DNA from: an uncultured Fibrobacter sp.
GTDB lineage: Bacteria; Fibrobacterota; Fibrobacteria; Fibrobacterales; Fibrobacteraceae
DNA: 32,019 nucleotides
Direction: 5' to 3'
NCBI GenBank assembly: GCA_946413655.1
Contig: CAMKLO010000038.1
Location: 1-32,019, forward strand
Shown: one piece after another, positions 7,190 through 15,738 of the stretch
Position numbering within the stretch: the first letter of the stretch is position 1
Layout of the letters: each line of letters opens with the position of its first letter
Program-made: the position numbers and the translations under genes
The notes under the pieces: model-generated
What the model saw: only the letters and a program-made list of their open reading frames with translations
What the model was told of the DNA's origin: nothing
Database searches by the model: none

Positions 7190-8173
7190 TTAGAATTTGA
7201 TGGGATAGAGCAAATACCAATGGAATTCCGGATAGACCTGGATTGTCGGAGCCGGGAACTTAATGTAGTTCAAAGCCTTGATAACCGTGCGGGCTAAACG
7301 ACTCTGGGGACGGAACGCTTCCAGGTCATAATCAAGCGCGATATAAAGTTCACGGCGCGGATGCGGCTCTTTCGTATAAACCTTTTCGTCAATACTGAGG
7401 CCAATTGCAATCGCAAGCCAACTCGGGTAATACCTGCGGGCTGCCTCGGGCAACATCCTGTACGGCTTGATCGAAAGCCAATAAGTGTGGTTCACGTAAT
7501 CATCCGTAAATATACCATTGGATGCATTGTGTTCAAAGTTATAGTACGCATCGGAATTGATCCAATAGCTCCACTTTAAATCTATGTACTTACACAAGGG
7601 CACATAGCGCTCGGCCATAGGCCAAAAACCGCCAATACTTCCAGCCAGCACGTCAAAAATGCTAAAGCCCCACTTGGGTCCAAAGCCATCCTTGATGTCG
7701 ATTGCAATGTGGGTGGATACGGCCGACAATCCCGCATACAAGTATGACCGGAACTCGCTAGCCCCCGCCCAGCGGTACCCCTCGTAAAAGACTTCGGCAA
7801 CGGCGACCCCCCCCGCAAAATGACCGAACTTGTCGAGGTTCAGCGCATAGTCAAAATCATTCTCGAAATGGAAGCCGCGTTCTTCGTTTTCCCACCATCC
7901 CTTGGCAAAAACAAGACCGTAGGCAGCAGCATAAGCCACCAAAGTCAAGGACGCCACGCCGAATAGTTTTGCAGGCTCCAGTTTCGGATAGATATCGACA
8001 GAATCTTCGCTTCGGTAATCCCATGTGGAATCACGCCATGTGGGCGGATCCCATGGAGACGAAAAAGCTGTCGCCGGAAACACCAGCAACAGCATAAGCA
8101 ATAACGCACAAATTTTTGTGCTCAATTTGCGAGAAGCGAATAGGCCAAGAGCAGAACCATTGGCCTTACGCAT
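7190..8173 (-). CDS. DUF2279-like exported or envelope protein
   Basis: 327 residues. An N-terminal hydrophobic segment (about 20-37, LSTKICALLLMLLLVFPATAF) is a signal peptide or anchor, and a second stretch lies near 70-92. The core has DKFGHFAGG (114-122), YEGYRWAG, and KDGFGPKWGFSIFDVLAG (161-178). This resembles the DUF2279 pattern: an Asp-Lys-x-Gly-His helix followed by an (E/D)xxDGFxPxWGxSxxD segment. Biochemical function is unknown. The start codon shares a base with the fabF stop (TAATG), so translation is coupled. Such overlap with a fatty-acid synthesis gene hints at an envelope-lipid role, but this is inference only. Confidence 0.7.
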   Translation of the reverse strand: MRKANGSALGLFASRKLSTKICALLLMLLLVFPATAFSSPWDPPTWRDSTWDYRSEDSVDIYPKLEPAKLFGVASLTLVAYAAAYGLVFAKGWWENEERGFHFENDFDYALNLDKFGHFAGGVAVAEVFYEGYRWAGASEFRSYLYAGLSAVSTHIAIDIKDGFGPKWGFSIFDVLAGSIGGFWPMAERYVPLCKYIDLKWSYWINSDAYYNFEHNASNGIFTDDYVNHTYWLSIKPYRMLPEAARRYYPSWLAIAIGLSIDEKVYTKEPHPRRELYIALDYDLEAFRPQSRLARTVIKALNYIKFPAPTIQVYPEFHWYLLYPIKF

Positions 8174-9417
8174 TAATTCCTCGCAAAGATAATAACTCCA
8201 TTTTGGCCTCCAAAGCCAAATCCGTTACTCATGGCGTAGTCAATCTTCTGGTTCACTGCACCATTTGCACAGACGTCAAGGTGAATAGCCGGATCCTGCT
8301 CGAACACGTTGAGAGTACCATGAACCTTCTGTTCCATAACAGACATGATGGTCACAACGGATTCAAGCGCACCAGCGGCACCCAGGCAGTGACCAATCAT
8401 CGACTTGGACGAATTGACCTTAAGGTTATCGAGAGCCGATGCGGAGGACTGCTTGAAGAGCGTTTCGATGGCAGAGCATTCCGCGATGTCACCGAGCGGT
8501 GTCGAAGTTCCGTGGGTATTAATATAGCTAATATCCTTGGGTTCGATGCCGGCTTCTTTCATGGCGTTGCTCATTGCGAGCATCACGCCCTTGCCGTCCG
8601 GACGCGGAGCGGAAATGTGATAAGCGTCGGAGCTTGCACCGACACCGGCGATACGGGCAAGAATCTTTGCACCACGGGCCTTGGCATGGGATTCGCTTTC
8701 GAGAACGAGAACTGCGGCACCTTCACCGATGACGAAACCGTCGCGGTCCTTGTCGAAGGGACGGGAAGCGGTTTCCGGGGAATCGTTGCGCTTACTGACG
8801 GCCTTCATGCTGGTAAAGCCAGCGAGGCTGAGCGGGTTCACCGTTTCGTCGGCACCACCGGCAAGCATCACGTCGCAACGGCCAAGACGGATCATGTCGT
8901 AAGCGTTCGCGATGGAGTGGTTGGAGGTCGCACAAGCGGAAGTCACCGTATAAGAGGGACCCATCCAGCCAATCTTGTTGCAGACTTCACCTGCCGGCAT
9001 ATTCACGATAGCCATCGGAATATAGAACGGGGAAACGCGGGACGGACCACGAGTGCAGAGAGCCACTGCAGCTTCATAGCAGTGCAGAAGACCACCGATA
9101 CTGCTACCGATGATAGCGCCGCAACGTTCGGGATTTTCGTTTTCCGGAGCAATGCCTGCCTGACGCAAAGCCTGCAACGACGAATAGACAGCGTACTGGA
9201 TGCAGCGCGAGAACCTGGATTGGTCTCTCGTACTGTAGATGCCCGTAGCGTCAAACTCGCGAATTTCACTTGCAATGCGAGACGTGTAGGCCGAAGCGTC
9301 GAAACGCTGGATGGTAGCAATGCCAGACTTGCCTTGAAGCAAGTTCTGCCACAATAATTCGGGGGAATTTCCTAAAGAGGAAACGCAGCCCATACCTGTA
9401 ATAACAACATTTTCCAT
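8173..9417 (-). CDS. fabF: 3-oxoacyl-[acyl-carrier-protein] synthase II
   Basis: 414 residues from ATG 9417. It condenses malonyl-ACP with acyl-ACP in type II fatty-acid elongation in the cytoplasm. The thiolase-fold N-terminus reads MENVVITGMGCVSSLG. The catalytic triad is complete: Cys162 in VTSACATSN, His302 in THGTSTPLGD and His343 in SMIGHCLGAAGA. The glycine-rich end SNGFGFGGQN is present. An in-frame start 72 nt upstream would add a 24-residue hydrophobic stretch absent from the family and would include the promoter-like TATATTTG, so it was rejected. First gene of an operon with the DUF2279-like gene and the symporter. Confidence 0.95.
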   Translation of the reverse strand: MENVVITGMGCVSSLGNSPELLWQNLLQGKSGIATIQRFDASAYTSRIASEIREFDATGIYSTRDQSRFSRCIQYAVYSSLQALRQAGIAPENENPERCGAIIGSSIGGLLHCYEAAVALCTRGPSRVSPFYIPMAIVNMPAGEVCNKIGWMGPSYTVTSACATSNHSIANAYDMIRLGRCDVMLAGGADETVNPLSLAGFTSMKAVSKRNDSPETASRPFDKDRDGFVIGEGAAVLVLESESHAKARGAKILARIAGVGASSDAYHISAPRPDGKGVMLAMSNAMKEAGIEPKDISYINTHGTSTPLGDIAECSAIETLFKQSSASALDNLKVNSSKSMIGHCLGAAGALESVVTIMSVMEQKVHGTLNVFEQDPAIHLDVCANGAVNQKIDYAMSNGFGFGGQNGVIIFARN

Positions 9418-9424
9418 AGTGCGG

Positions 9425-9432
9425 CAAATATA
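9425..9432 (-). promoter_or_regulatory. TATATTTG promoter -7-like element of fabF
   Basis: Exact match to the Bacteroidota -7 consensus TAnnTTTG, only 7 nt before the fabF ATG, with no Shine-Dalgarno site. Transcription from here would give a nearly leaderless mRNA. No clear -33 TTTG is seen. The rest of the ~220-nt gap to orn is very AT-rich and holds no gene. Confidence 0.5.
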
Positions 9433-9637
9433 GCAAAAAAAAATGTAATATTTTCGTAAGTGGGGAAAGAAAAAGACAATTTGTAACAAAAAAATATAAA
9501 ACGCGAAATATATTTATAATTTTTAACAAATTTATCTATATATATGGAAAATTTCCATTTTTTTGGTAATTCAACAGACCAAGTTCTACCAACAAAATTC
9601 AACCATTTAATCTCTAAAAAGCTATTATTCACCCCGT

Positions 9638-10177
9638 ATGCCAAAAAGTTCCCGAAATTTAGTCTGGATGGACCTGGAAATGTCCGGTCTCGATCCCGAA
9701 AAAGACGTCATTTTAGAAATAGCGACCATTGTTACCGATCTTAACCTGAACATTCTCGCCGAAGGTCCCGTCATCGCCATCCGCCAACCCGAAAACGTTT
9801 TCGAATGCATGGACGAATGGAACACGAAACACCACAACCAGAGCGGTCTCGTGGATAGATGTCGTCGTTCGCAATACTCCCTCAAAGACGCAGAACAAGA
9901 AACATTGCGTTTTATCAAGCCCTTTACTGAAAAGACAAAAAATGTCCTTTGCGGAAATTCCATCACGCAGGATCGCCGCTTTTTATACAAGTACATGCCT
10001 GATATTTCGGAATGGCTCTGCTACAGAAATATCGACGTGAGTTCCATCAAGGAACTGTTTTACCGCTGGTACCCGAATCTTGAAGATTTTCAAAAAGAAA
10101 AAAGGCACGAAGCACTAAACGACATCCGAGAAAGCATCGCCGAACTCGCCTATTACAGAAAAACCATTTTTAAGTAA
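9638..10177 (+). CDS. orn: Oligoribonuclease
   Basis: 179 residues, the usual length. Degrades 2- to 5-nt RNAs (including pGpG) to mononucleotides from the 3' end in the cytoplasm. The DEDDh exonuclease residues are all present: Asp12 and Glu14 in WMDLEMSGL, Asp112 in SITQDRRFL, His157 in KRHEAL and Asp162 in NDIRESI. No Shine-Dalgarno site precedes the ATG. It heads a three-gene operon with the transpeptidase gene (4-nt gap) and lgt. Confidence 0.96.
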   Translation: MPKSSRNLVWMDLEMSGLDPEKDVILEIATIVTDLNLNILAEGPVIAIRQPENVFECMDEWNTKHHNQSGLVDRCRRSQYSLKDAEQETLRFIKPFTEKTKNVLCGNSITQDRRFLYKYMPDISEWLCYRNIDVSSIKELFYRWYPNLEDFQKEKRHEALNDIRESIAELAYYRKTIFK

Positions 10178-10181
10178 CCCC

Positions 10182-11519
10182 ATGGAAAGACTCCCCTACG
10201 CCAAAAGAATGCGTAACCGTTGCATCGCGATTACCGTTCTCGTATTCATTATCGTTGCCATAGTCCATTGCTCCACCAAGGAAGATTTGCCTGCAAGTAA
10301 CGTCGTCGAAAGCAACATCGCACCAGCCACAGATTCCTCATCCGAATCCATCGCGGCAAACGACACGAACGCTTTTTACGATACAACGGCCTTCGACACC
10401 GCAAACACGGCACCAAACGGACTTTCACGCCTTACCGGAATCGAAGACGAAGATTTCGACAAGGCATCAGCCAGCGCAGATTTCGAGAACAGCGTTGCCA
10501 CAGGCGTCCGCGACACACTCCACATCAAGTCGCAAAAAGACCCGTTCCTAGCAGACAAAATCGACATACTCCTGCGCCGTTATCACCCGGACTTGGGCAT
10601 CATCCTCGTCGTTGATACCAAGACAAACGAAATCATCGCCTGGGGCGAACGACGTGACGAGCATGTGCAGAACAGGCCCGACTATATAGGACGTTCAACC
10701 TTCCCTGCCGCATCTCTTGCAAAACTCGTGACCATCGCGGCCGCCATGGAAAGCAACCGCTACTCGCTCAACACCCCCATCCCGATGATCGGGCGCCACC
10801 ACACGCTTTACCTGAACCAGCTTCGCGTCCCCGAAAAATACAAAGGTCCCACGATGGAACTTGCCGAAGCATTCGCCCGCTCCGCGAACCCGCCCATGGC
10901 CATCGTCGGGAAAAACGTCGGCGCAAAGCGCTTGCTCGCCGCCGCCGCCAAACTCGGCTACAACAGGAAATTCCCCGGAAACGCCCCGAACGCATCCAGC
11001 TATACCGCCCCGGACACAGGTTACGGCCTTGCCGAGGTCGCCTGCGGCTTTACAACCTCGACAACTCTCTCGCCGCTCCTTGCTGCCGCCCAAGTTCGCG
11101 CCATTCTCGCCAAAAAGCCGCTCGAAATTCCGTGGGCCCGCAACATGGCTCCGTTTGTCCCGCAAAAGCCCATTGCACTTGACGTCGGCAAGTTCAGCGA
11201 TAACACGTATTACGGTCTCCGCGAATCGATGCTGCGTTCCGTAACACAGGGAACAGCACACAAGCACATGTCCACAAAGAACATGGCCCGCAAGAACTTC
11301 GACGCCCTACGGCTCGGAGGCAAAACAGGCTCGCTTGATGGCACCGACCCCGCCGGACGATACGACTGGTTCATGGGATTTGCCGAAGCAAGGAACGAAC
11401 CGGGCAAGTCCATAGTCGTCATCGTGATGCAAATGCACAAGGAATTTCGCTCACAACCGGCAACGCAAGTAGCAGCGACCATCATCAACTACTGGGCGCA
11501 CCAAAATCTTAAAAAATAA
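10182..11519 (+). CDS. Stand-alone penicillin-binding transpeptidase
   Basis: 445 residues. One N-terminal membrane anchor (about 14-29) is followed by an acidic, Ser/Thr/Asn-rich linker to about residue 118. The transpeptidase domain (about 125-440) has all three serine acyltransferase motifs: SLAK (178-181), SAN (234-236) and KTG (381-383). There is neither a glycosyltransferase domain nor the pedestal of a standard class B PBP, so this is a minimal periplasmic D,D-transpeptidase or -carboxypeptidase. Cys30 follows the anchor, but the preceding His does not fit a lipobox. It sits between orn and lgt, with gaps of 4 and 33 nt. Substrate (cross-linking or trimming of peptidoglycan) is not determined by the sequence. 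Confidence 0.88.
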   Translation: MERLPYAKRMRNRCIAITVLVFIIVAIVHCSTKEDLPASNVVESNIAPATDSSSESIAANDTNAFYDTTAFDTANTAPNGLSRLTGIEDEDFDKASASADFENSVATGVRDTLHIKSQKDPFLADKIDILLRRYHPDLGIILVVDTKTNEIIAWGERRDEHVQNRPDYIGRSTFPAASLAKLVTIAAAMESNRYSLNTPIPMIGRHHTLYLNQLRVPEKYKGPTMELAEAFARSANPPMAIVGKNVGAKRLLAAAAKLGYNRKFPGNAPNASSYTAPDTGYGLAEVACGFTTSTTLSPLLAAAQVRAILAKKPLEIPWARNMAPFVPQKPIALDVGKFSDNTYYGLRESMLRSVTQGTAHKHMSTKNMARKNFDALRLGGKTGSLDGTDPAGRYDWFMGFAEARNEPGKSIVVIVMQMHKEFRSQPATQVAATIINYWAHQNLKK

Positions 11520-11552
11520 GTTAGATTTGAACACAAAGGAAAAAGAATAAAA

Positions 11553-12419
11553 ATGGAATTATCTTGGTGGAACTTAATACCGACTTATTTTGACGGAACC
11601 GCTTTCCAACTCGGAAGCTTCCCCGTGCGCTGGTACGGAATCATGTACATTTTCGCGTTCGTGACCGCCTACCTCACCATGTGGAAAATCAGCCAAAAAG
11701 AAAAACTAGGCTACACCAAAGAACAGTTGGACAACATATTCACTTGGATTATCGCCGGTATCTTGCTTGGCGCCCGCCTCGGATACGTATTCTTTTACAA
11801 GGCAAGTTACTACCTCTCGAATCCGACCGAAATTTTACTTCCCATGGTTCACGACGATCTCGGCTACCACTTTGTCGGAATTTCCGGGATGTCTTACCAC
11901 GGCGGTCTTATTTTGGGCATCATCTTTTTCTGCATCGGAGCAAAACGCAACAAGCTCGACGTCTGGAAAACTCTAAACCTGGCCATGCTCGCCGCTCCGC
12001 TCGCCTACACCTGGGGGCGTTACGGCAACTTTATCAACGGTGAGCTCTTTGGCGAAGTGACAACAAGTTCTATCGGCATGTACTTTCCGCTGGCCCACGA
12101 CAGCACTCTTGCAAATCCAATCCTCCACCACCCCAGCCAGCTTTACGAAATGTTGTTCGAAGGAGTCATCCTGTTCGTTGTATTGTACAACCTTCGCAAG
12201 ATTCCGAAACTCCACGACAAGATTCCATGCCTTTACTTGATGGGATACGGTCTATTCCGCTTTTTCATCGAATTTTTCCGCAAGCCGGACGCTCACCTCG
12301 GCCGTATCGACCTCTTCGGCATGAGCCGCGGGCAAACGCTCTGTTCGCTGATGTTTATCATCGGCCTTGCATGGATGATTTATCTCTTCTACCGCGAAAA
12401 GAAAGCTAGTAACCCTTAA
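11553..12419 (+). CDS. lgt: Phosphatidylglycerol--prolipoprotein diacylglyceryl transferase
   Basis: 288 residues, typical length. It transfers diacylglycerol from phosphatidylglycerol to the lipobox Cys of prolipoproteins in the inner membrane, the first step of lipoprotein maturation. Family markers are the N-terminal FPVRWYGIMY, SYHGGLI (His116) and the signature GRYGNFINGELFG (about 155-167), with about seven hydrophobic helices. The window encodes several lipobox proteins that would be its clients. AAAGGA precedes the ATG with rather long spacing. Its last 14 bp overlap, tail to tail, the end of the DAC-like gene on the other strand. Confidence 0.95.
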   Translation: MELSWWNLIPTYFDGTAFQLGSFPVRWYGIMYIFAFVTAYLTMWKISQKEKLGYTKEQLDNIFTWIIAGILLGARLGYVFFYKASYYLSNPTEILLPMVHDDLGYHFVGISGMSYHGGLILGIIFFCIGAKRNKLDVWKTLNLAMLAAPLAYTWGRYGNFINGELFGEVTTSSIGMYFPLAHDSTLANPILHHPSQLYEMLFEGVILFVVLYNLRKIPKLHDKIPCLYLMGYGLFRFFIEFFRKPDAHLGRIDLFGMSRGQTLCSLMFIIGLAWMIYLFYREKKASNP

Positions 12420-14097
12420 ACAGTTTTTCCCAAAGGCTGCGTTCTTCTTCGAATTTTTGCGTAAAGAACTTGCTTACGTGCTTATAGACAACCTTGATGT
12501 GTTCCGCCAGTTCGTCCGTGACGTACTTTTCTTCATTGGAATCGTCCGTGCCTGTTTCATTCATGAGCTTGGACCACTGGCTTTCCTGATTCTTGCTGCC
12601 CAACGTTGAGGAGAGCGAGGAATCCTCATAGCACTTGTTGTTCAAGTAAATTGTCCAAACCGAATTCGGAATCTTTTCAAGGAATTTCTTGAGGAACGGT
12701 TCCGCATTGGTCGAATAGCCGTATGAATTGCCTATCAGGCAAATGAGAGGCACATTGATGACTCGTTCGACATTCACCTCACTCCATGACTTGTCCGTCA
12801 TTTCGAGAATCGCATTGTACAATTCTTCGGCAGGTTTCGGTTCATTATAAAAGTTGTCTATACCCAAATGGGCTTCGCGCAGACGTTTTAAATACTCCGA
12901 CAAATCAAGAACATTCTCAACACGAGCACTTTCGACAGGGCTCACATGAGGCACGGCAAACGAAGATGTTTCGCTATCCAAGGGTTCTGCCGCTTTCGCC
13001 TTTGCTTTCTCAACTTCAGCAACGTCGTTACAACGGTTCATCACCTCGGAATCAAACGCAGGAAAAACACGGAACTTGTAATAAAACCTGATATTTCCTT
13101 CTTGGGACTGGAAATAAAGCGCCTTATAGCACTCGTTATCTTTGAACAAATTCGCGAGAGCCCTGTATGCACGGTGCCTAGCACCACCTGATGTGAACTT
13201 ACCTCGGTGAATAGCCACAAAGCAGTGGAACGCGCGCACGCAACCATTCGTATCGATAACGGTAATGCCATCATAGTTCAACATCGAAATGAACATTTTA
13301 CGAATAAAATTCTGTTCGTACAAATCATGATACAACTGCGAATCCAACATGGAATCGGGCTTAATCTGCATGTCCTTGTATTCGTCAAAGATAATCTTTC
13401 CGCCATCAAAGTTTTCGTCTTTGTTGCCATCCCATGACGGATCCACGAACAAGCATATCGTGCCGTGCACTTCTCTTTTGATTTGTGAAAAAAGACCGGC
13501 CCAGAACCCTTTCGGGTATGAACCCGTATTGGAATCTGTAAAATCATCCGCAAACTCATTCTCATCCAAATCAAAACGAATCAGCAAATGGTCTGTGTCC
13601 CCTGTCGATGTATGCGAATTGATGCAGATTTTTGAAACGTTGACGCATTCAATCAACAAAAAACCTTTTTCAAGAAGAGCGCGTTCGGTTTCGCCGGCGT
13701 TCCCGATATCCGACTGGAACACCCCAACCTGAATAGACGATTCCGACTTTTCTCGCCCGGACATCTGCTGTATAATCAAGTCGCATCCACTCTTGCAAAA
13801 ATGGATAACATCCTTCAAGCAGGCTTTGACGCGTTCTTTGTACAGGTTTTCCAAGGAATCTCCCGAAAACTTGTAAATGCGGCGATTCCAGCCCATCGGC
13901 GTATTTCCGTTTCCCATGATGATTCGAAACGTGAAATGGTCGTTTTCTTCTTGATAATGCGGAACACTTGGCAATATATCGATAATGGCATCAATAACCG
14001 CATCCTTCATTTCCGGAAGTTTATTCAGAAAAAAATCCTTGATTTTTTTTCGGTCAAGTCCAATAACATTCGAAGTAATCTGCAATTTTCCCTCCAT
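12406..14097 (-). CDS. DAC (DisA_N)-like diadenylate cyclase protein with uncharacterised flanking domains
   Basis: 563 residues, no signal peptide, so cytoplasmic. The central part (about 205-345) resembles a diadenylate cyclase domain: KREVHGTICLFV opens it (His211), YDGITVIDTNGCVRAF carries the DGA-type motif (Asp276, here DGI), and GGARHRAYRAL has the intact RHR motif (307-309). The strand LYFQSQEGNIRFYY then matches the position of the SEE-type strand. DAC enzymes make c-di-AMP from ATP. The N-terminal ~200 residues are in the place of the 'probable sensor' domains of DAC proteins (DACNV-like). The C-terminal ~190 residues (from about 375) are unrecognised. It lies alone, convergent with lgt and divergent from the DUF436 gene. 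Activity is inferred; the Ala-to-Ile change in DGA is unusual. Confidence 0.65.
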   Translation of the reverse strand: MEGKLQITSNVIGLDRKKIKDFFLNKLPEMKDAVIDAIIDILPSVPHYQEENDHFTFRIIMGNGNTPMGWNRRIYKFSGDSLENLYKERVKACLKDVIHFCKSGCDLIIQQMSGREKSESSIQVGVFQSDIGNAGETERALLEKGFLLIECVNVSKICINSHTSTGDTDHLLIRFDLDENEFADDFTDSNTGSYPKGFWAGLFSQIKREVHGTICLFVDPSWDGNKDENFDGGKIIFDEYKDMQIKPDSMLDSQLYHDLYEQNFIRKMFISMLNYDGITVIDTNGCVRAFHCFVAIHRGKFTSGGARHRAYRALANLFKDNECYKALYFQSQEGNIRFYYKFRVFPAFDSEVMNRCNDVAEVEKAKAKAAEPLDSETSSFAVPHVSPVESARVENVLDLSEYLKRLREAHLGIDNFYNEPKPAEELYNAILEMTDKSWSEVNVERVINVPLICLIGNSYGYSTNAEPFLKKFLEKIPNSVWTIYLNNKCYEDSSLSSTLGSKNQESQWSKLMNETGTDDSNEEKYVTDELAEHIKVVYKHVSKFFTQKFEEERSLWEKLFKGY

Positions 14098-14217
14098 AAA
14101 ACAACCAGGAACATCAGCCCAAATTATCTATTATCAATATACATATGAATTAGCTACTTTTGGGAAAAAATTTTAAAAATATTGTTAAAAATTTTATTTT
14201 TTACGAAGAACATTAAC

Positions 14218-14222
14218 AGGAG
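14218..14222 (+). promoter_or_regulatory. Shine-Dalgarno AGGAG that fixes the DUF436 start
   Basis: AGGAG stands 7 nt before ATG 14230. This selects that start over the in-frame ATG 48 nt upstream, whose extra residues are hydrophobic and not part of the family. Confidence 0.75.
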
Positions 14223-14229
14223 CATATCA

Positions 14230-14829
14230 ATGGCAGGCATTACTTACGAAGTTGACGATAAGAACATTGTCGAACAAATCAAGTCAGACGCCGCCAAAGC
14301 CGCTTCGGAACTCGTCGAAGCAGCCCATCTCAAAAAAGGCGATATCGTAGTCGTCGGTTGCAGCACCAGCGAAACCTTGGGCAACCAAGTCGGTAGCCAT
14401 TCCGTTCCCGAGGTCGGAAAAGCCATCTATGAAGGTATCCAGAGCGTTTTCGGAGCTCAGGGCATTTATATCGCAGCGCAATGCTGCGAGCACCTGAATC
14501 GAGCTATCATCATCGAACACGAAGCCGTCCCGAACGCAGAAATCGTGAATGTCGTGCCGCAACCCAAAGCCGGCGGTTCCTTTGCAACAGCTTGCTACGC
14601 ATCATTCAAAAACCCAGTAGCGCTCGAACACATCAAGGCAAACGCGGGGCTTGATATCGGCGGGACCCTTATCGGCATGCACCTACGCGAAGTCGCTGTT
14701 CCCGTGCGCTTAAAGCAGAACCACATCGGCAAGGCTATGCTTATCGCCGCACGTACCCGTCCGAAGTTCATCGGCGGTGAACGCGCCCACTACGATGAAA
14801 GTCTAAAAGACGGATACCCGCAGTTCTAG
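14230..14829 (+). CDS. DUF436 / TIGR01440 (YwlG-like) family protein
   Basis: 199 residues from ATG 14230. Diagnostic stretches are GDIVVVGCSTSETLGNQVG, GIYIAAQCCEHLNRA, VNVVPQPKAGGSFA and DIGGTLIGMHLREVAVPVR, which match the conserved YwlG-type family. This is a cytoplasmic protein of about 180-200 residues with no established reaction. Paired Cys-Cys-Glu-His and the conserved Cys in GCSTSE suggest a metal or catalytic site. It is monocistronic, and convergent with the SprT-like gene 84 nt downstream. Confidence 0.85.
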   Translation: MAGITYEVDDKNIVEQIKSDAAKAASELVEAAHLKKGDIVVVGCSTSETLGNQVGSHSVPEVGKAIYEGIQSVFGAQGIYIAAQCCEHLNRAIIIEHEAVPNAEIVNVVPQPKAGGSFATACYASFKNPVALEHIKANAGLDIGGTLIGMHLREVAVPVRLKQNHIGKAMLIAARTRPKFIGGERAHYDESLKDGYPQF

Positions 14830-14913
14830 TGGGCCCTTCGACAGCGCTTCGGCAGGCTCAGCATACCAGCTCTGGGACCTTGATAAGTTCGGTAAGCTTG
14901 CCGAACCAAAGTT
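14830..14913. repeat. GC-rich intergenic repeat fragment with imperfect palindrome
   Basis: The gap between the convergent DUF436 and SprT-like genes contains CCTTCGACAGCGCTTCGGCAG and the 20-nt near-palindrome at 14887-14906 (GTTCGG...CCGAAC around AAGCTT). It resembles the CCTTCGACAGGCTCAGG-type repeats seen between genes in many bacteria. Neither strand has a T-tract after the stem, so a terminator is not claimed. Confidence 0.4.
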
Positions 14914-15738
14914 CTAAAGAGTCTTATGGTGTCTCATGGCCCGGATGTTCCGCGGTAGCACTTCCTTATGCCACTTAATCCATTCATCGTAATAGATGTA
15001 GCGTTTTTCGCGTTGGCGGAATTCGCGGCCATGAACGACTCTGCGCCCTTGGCGTTCCTCGACGGGAATCACGATATGCAAACACTCATGATAAACTACT
15101 CCCGCGATTGCGTATAAAGGGCAATTCGCCGCATCGTAACCGCGACTGATGCTGATGAGGTGGAAGTTTTCGCCAGTCACCGGGTCCCTGCGCACGGAGT
15201 GGAAACTGAGGCCTCCCACGCGATTACTCCAAGTGATTCTGCACGTAAGCGATCCGCCGAAATACGTGTTATTGATGGCCGCAAGCACATCCGTCAGGTT
15301 ATGGTGAACACCTTGCGGACGGATTGGCGGCAAACGCCCCTTGCTTGCAAGCGGAGCTTCACCTTTATCTGAAAAAATTTGATCAACAGCCTGCCAAAAT
15401 CGATTTACCAAGTCCTTGATAATAGCCTTGTTTTTCTGCGTTTTGCGACGCACCGCATGTTCCGCCCATTCTGCGGCAAGTTCACGGGCATCGGCAAATT
15501 CTGGAGCCTTCATATATGCAGGCAAAAGCACTTCCGGATGCCCAAACAGGACTCCACCCTTACAACGGATACTCTTTTTCATCAGCGGACTATACTTAAA
15601 ATGCACGAGCCCATTGAGAGAGCAATCCGGCGAAGGAATCACGACACCGGACCTGTTGTCCGCAGCAACATACCCGAACAAATCCATCTGTCCGTCGGGC
15701 GACATCGAGGGGAGCACGCTTTTTTCAAACGGATTCAC
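14914..15738 (-). CDS. SprT-like zinc metallopeptidase
   Basis: 274 residues with a GTG start at 15738. The C-terminal half has the SprT-like pattern: LTDVLAAINNTYFGGSL (148-164), ITWSNRVGG, LISISRGYDAANCP, then HECLH (217-221) in VVYHECLHIVIP with a likely third zinc ligand His236 in RRVVHGREF. The N-terminal ~140 residues are basic and family-specific. SprT-domain proteins are zinc proteases or protease-like proteins; the target is unknown. The GTG overlaps the stop of the upstream cysteine-cluster gene by 4 nt (GTGA), so the two are translationally coupled. Confidence 0.8.
   Translation of the reverse strand: MNPFEKSVLPSMSPDGQMDLFGYVAADNRSGVVIPSPDCSLNGLVHFKYSPLMKKSIRCKGGVLFGHPEVLLPAYMKAPEFADARELAAEWAEHAVRRKTQKNKAIIKDLVNRFWQAVDQIFSDKGEAPLASKGRLPPIRPQGVHHNLTDVLAAINNTYFGGSLTCRITWSNRVGGLSFHSVRRDPVTGENFHLISISRGYDAANCPLYAIAGVVYHECLHIVIPVEERQGRRVVHGREFRQREKRYIYYDEWIKWHKEVLPRNIRAMRHHKTL

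Noticed and set aside
8116..9357. Plus-strand frame (413 codons) opposite fabF
   Set aside because: fabF carries the complete Cys-His-His triad on the minus strand; the opposite frame shows no domain.
14887..14906. Palindrome between convergent genes as a terminator
   Set aside because: No T-tract follows the stem on either strand; it looks like part of a GC-rich dispersed repeat.
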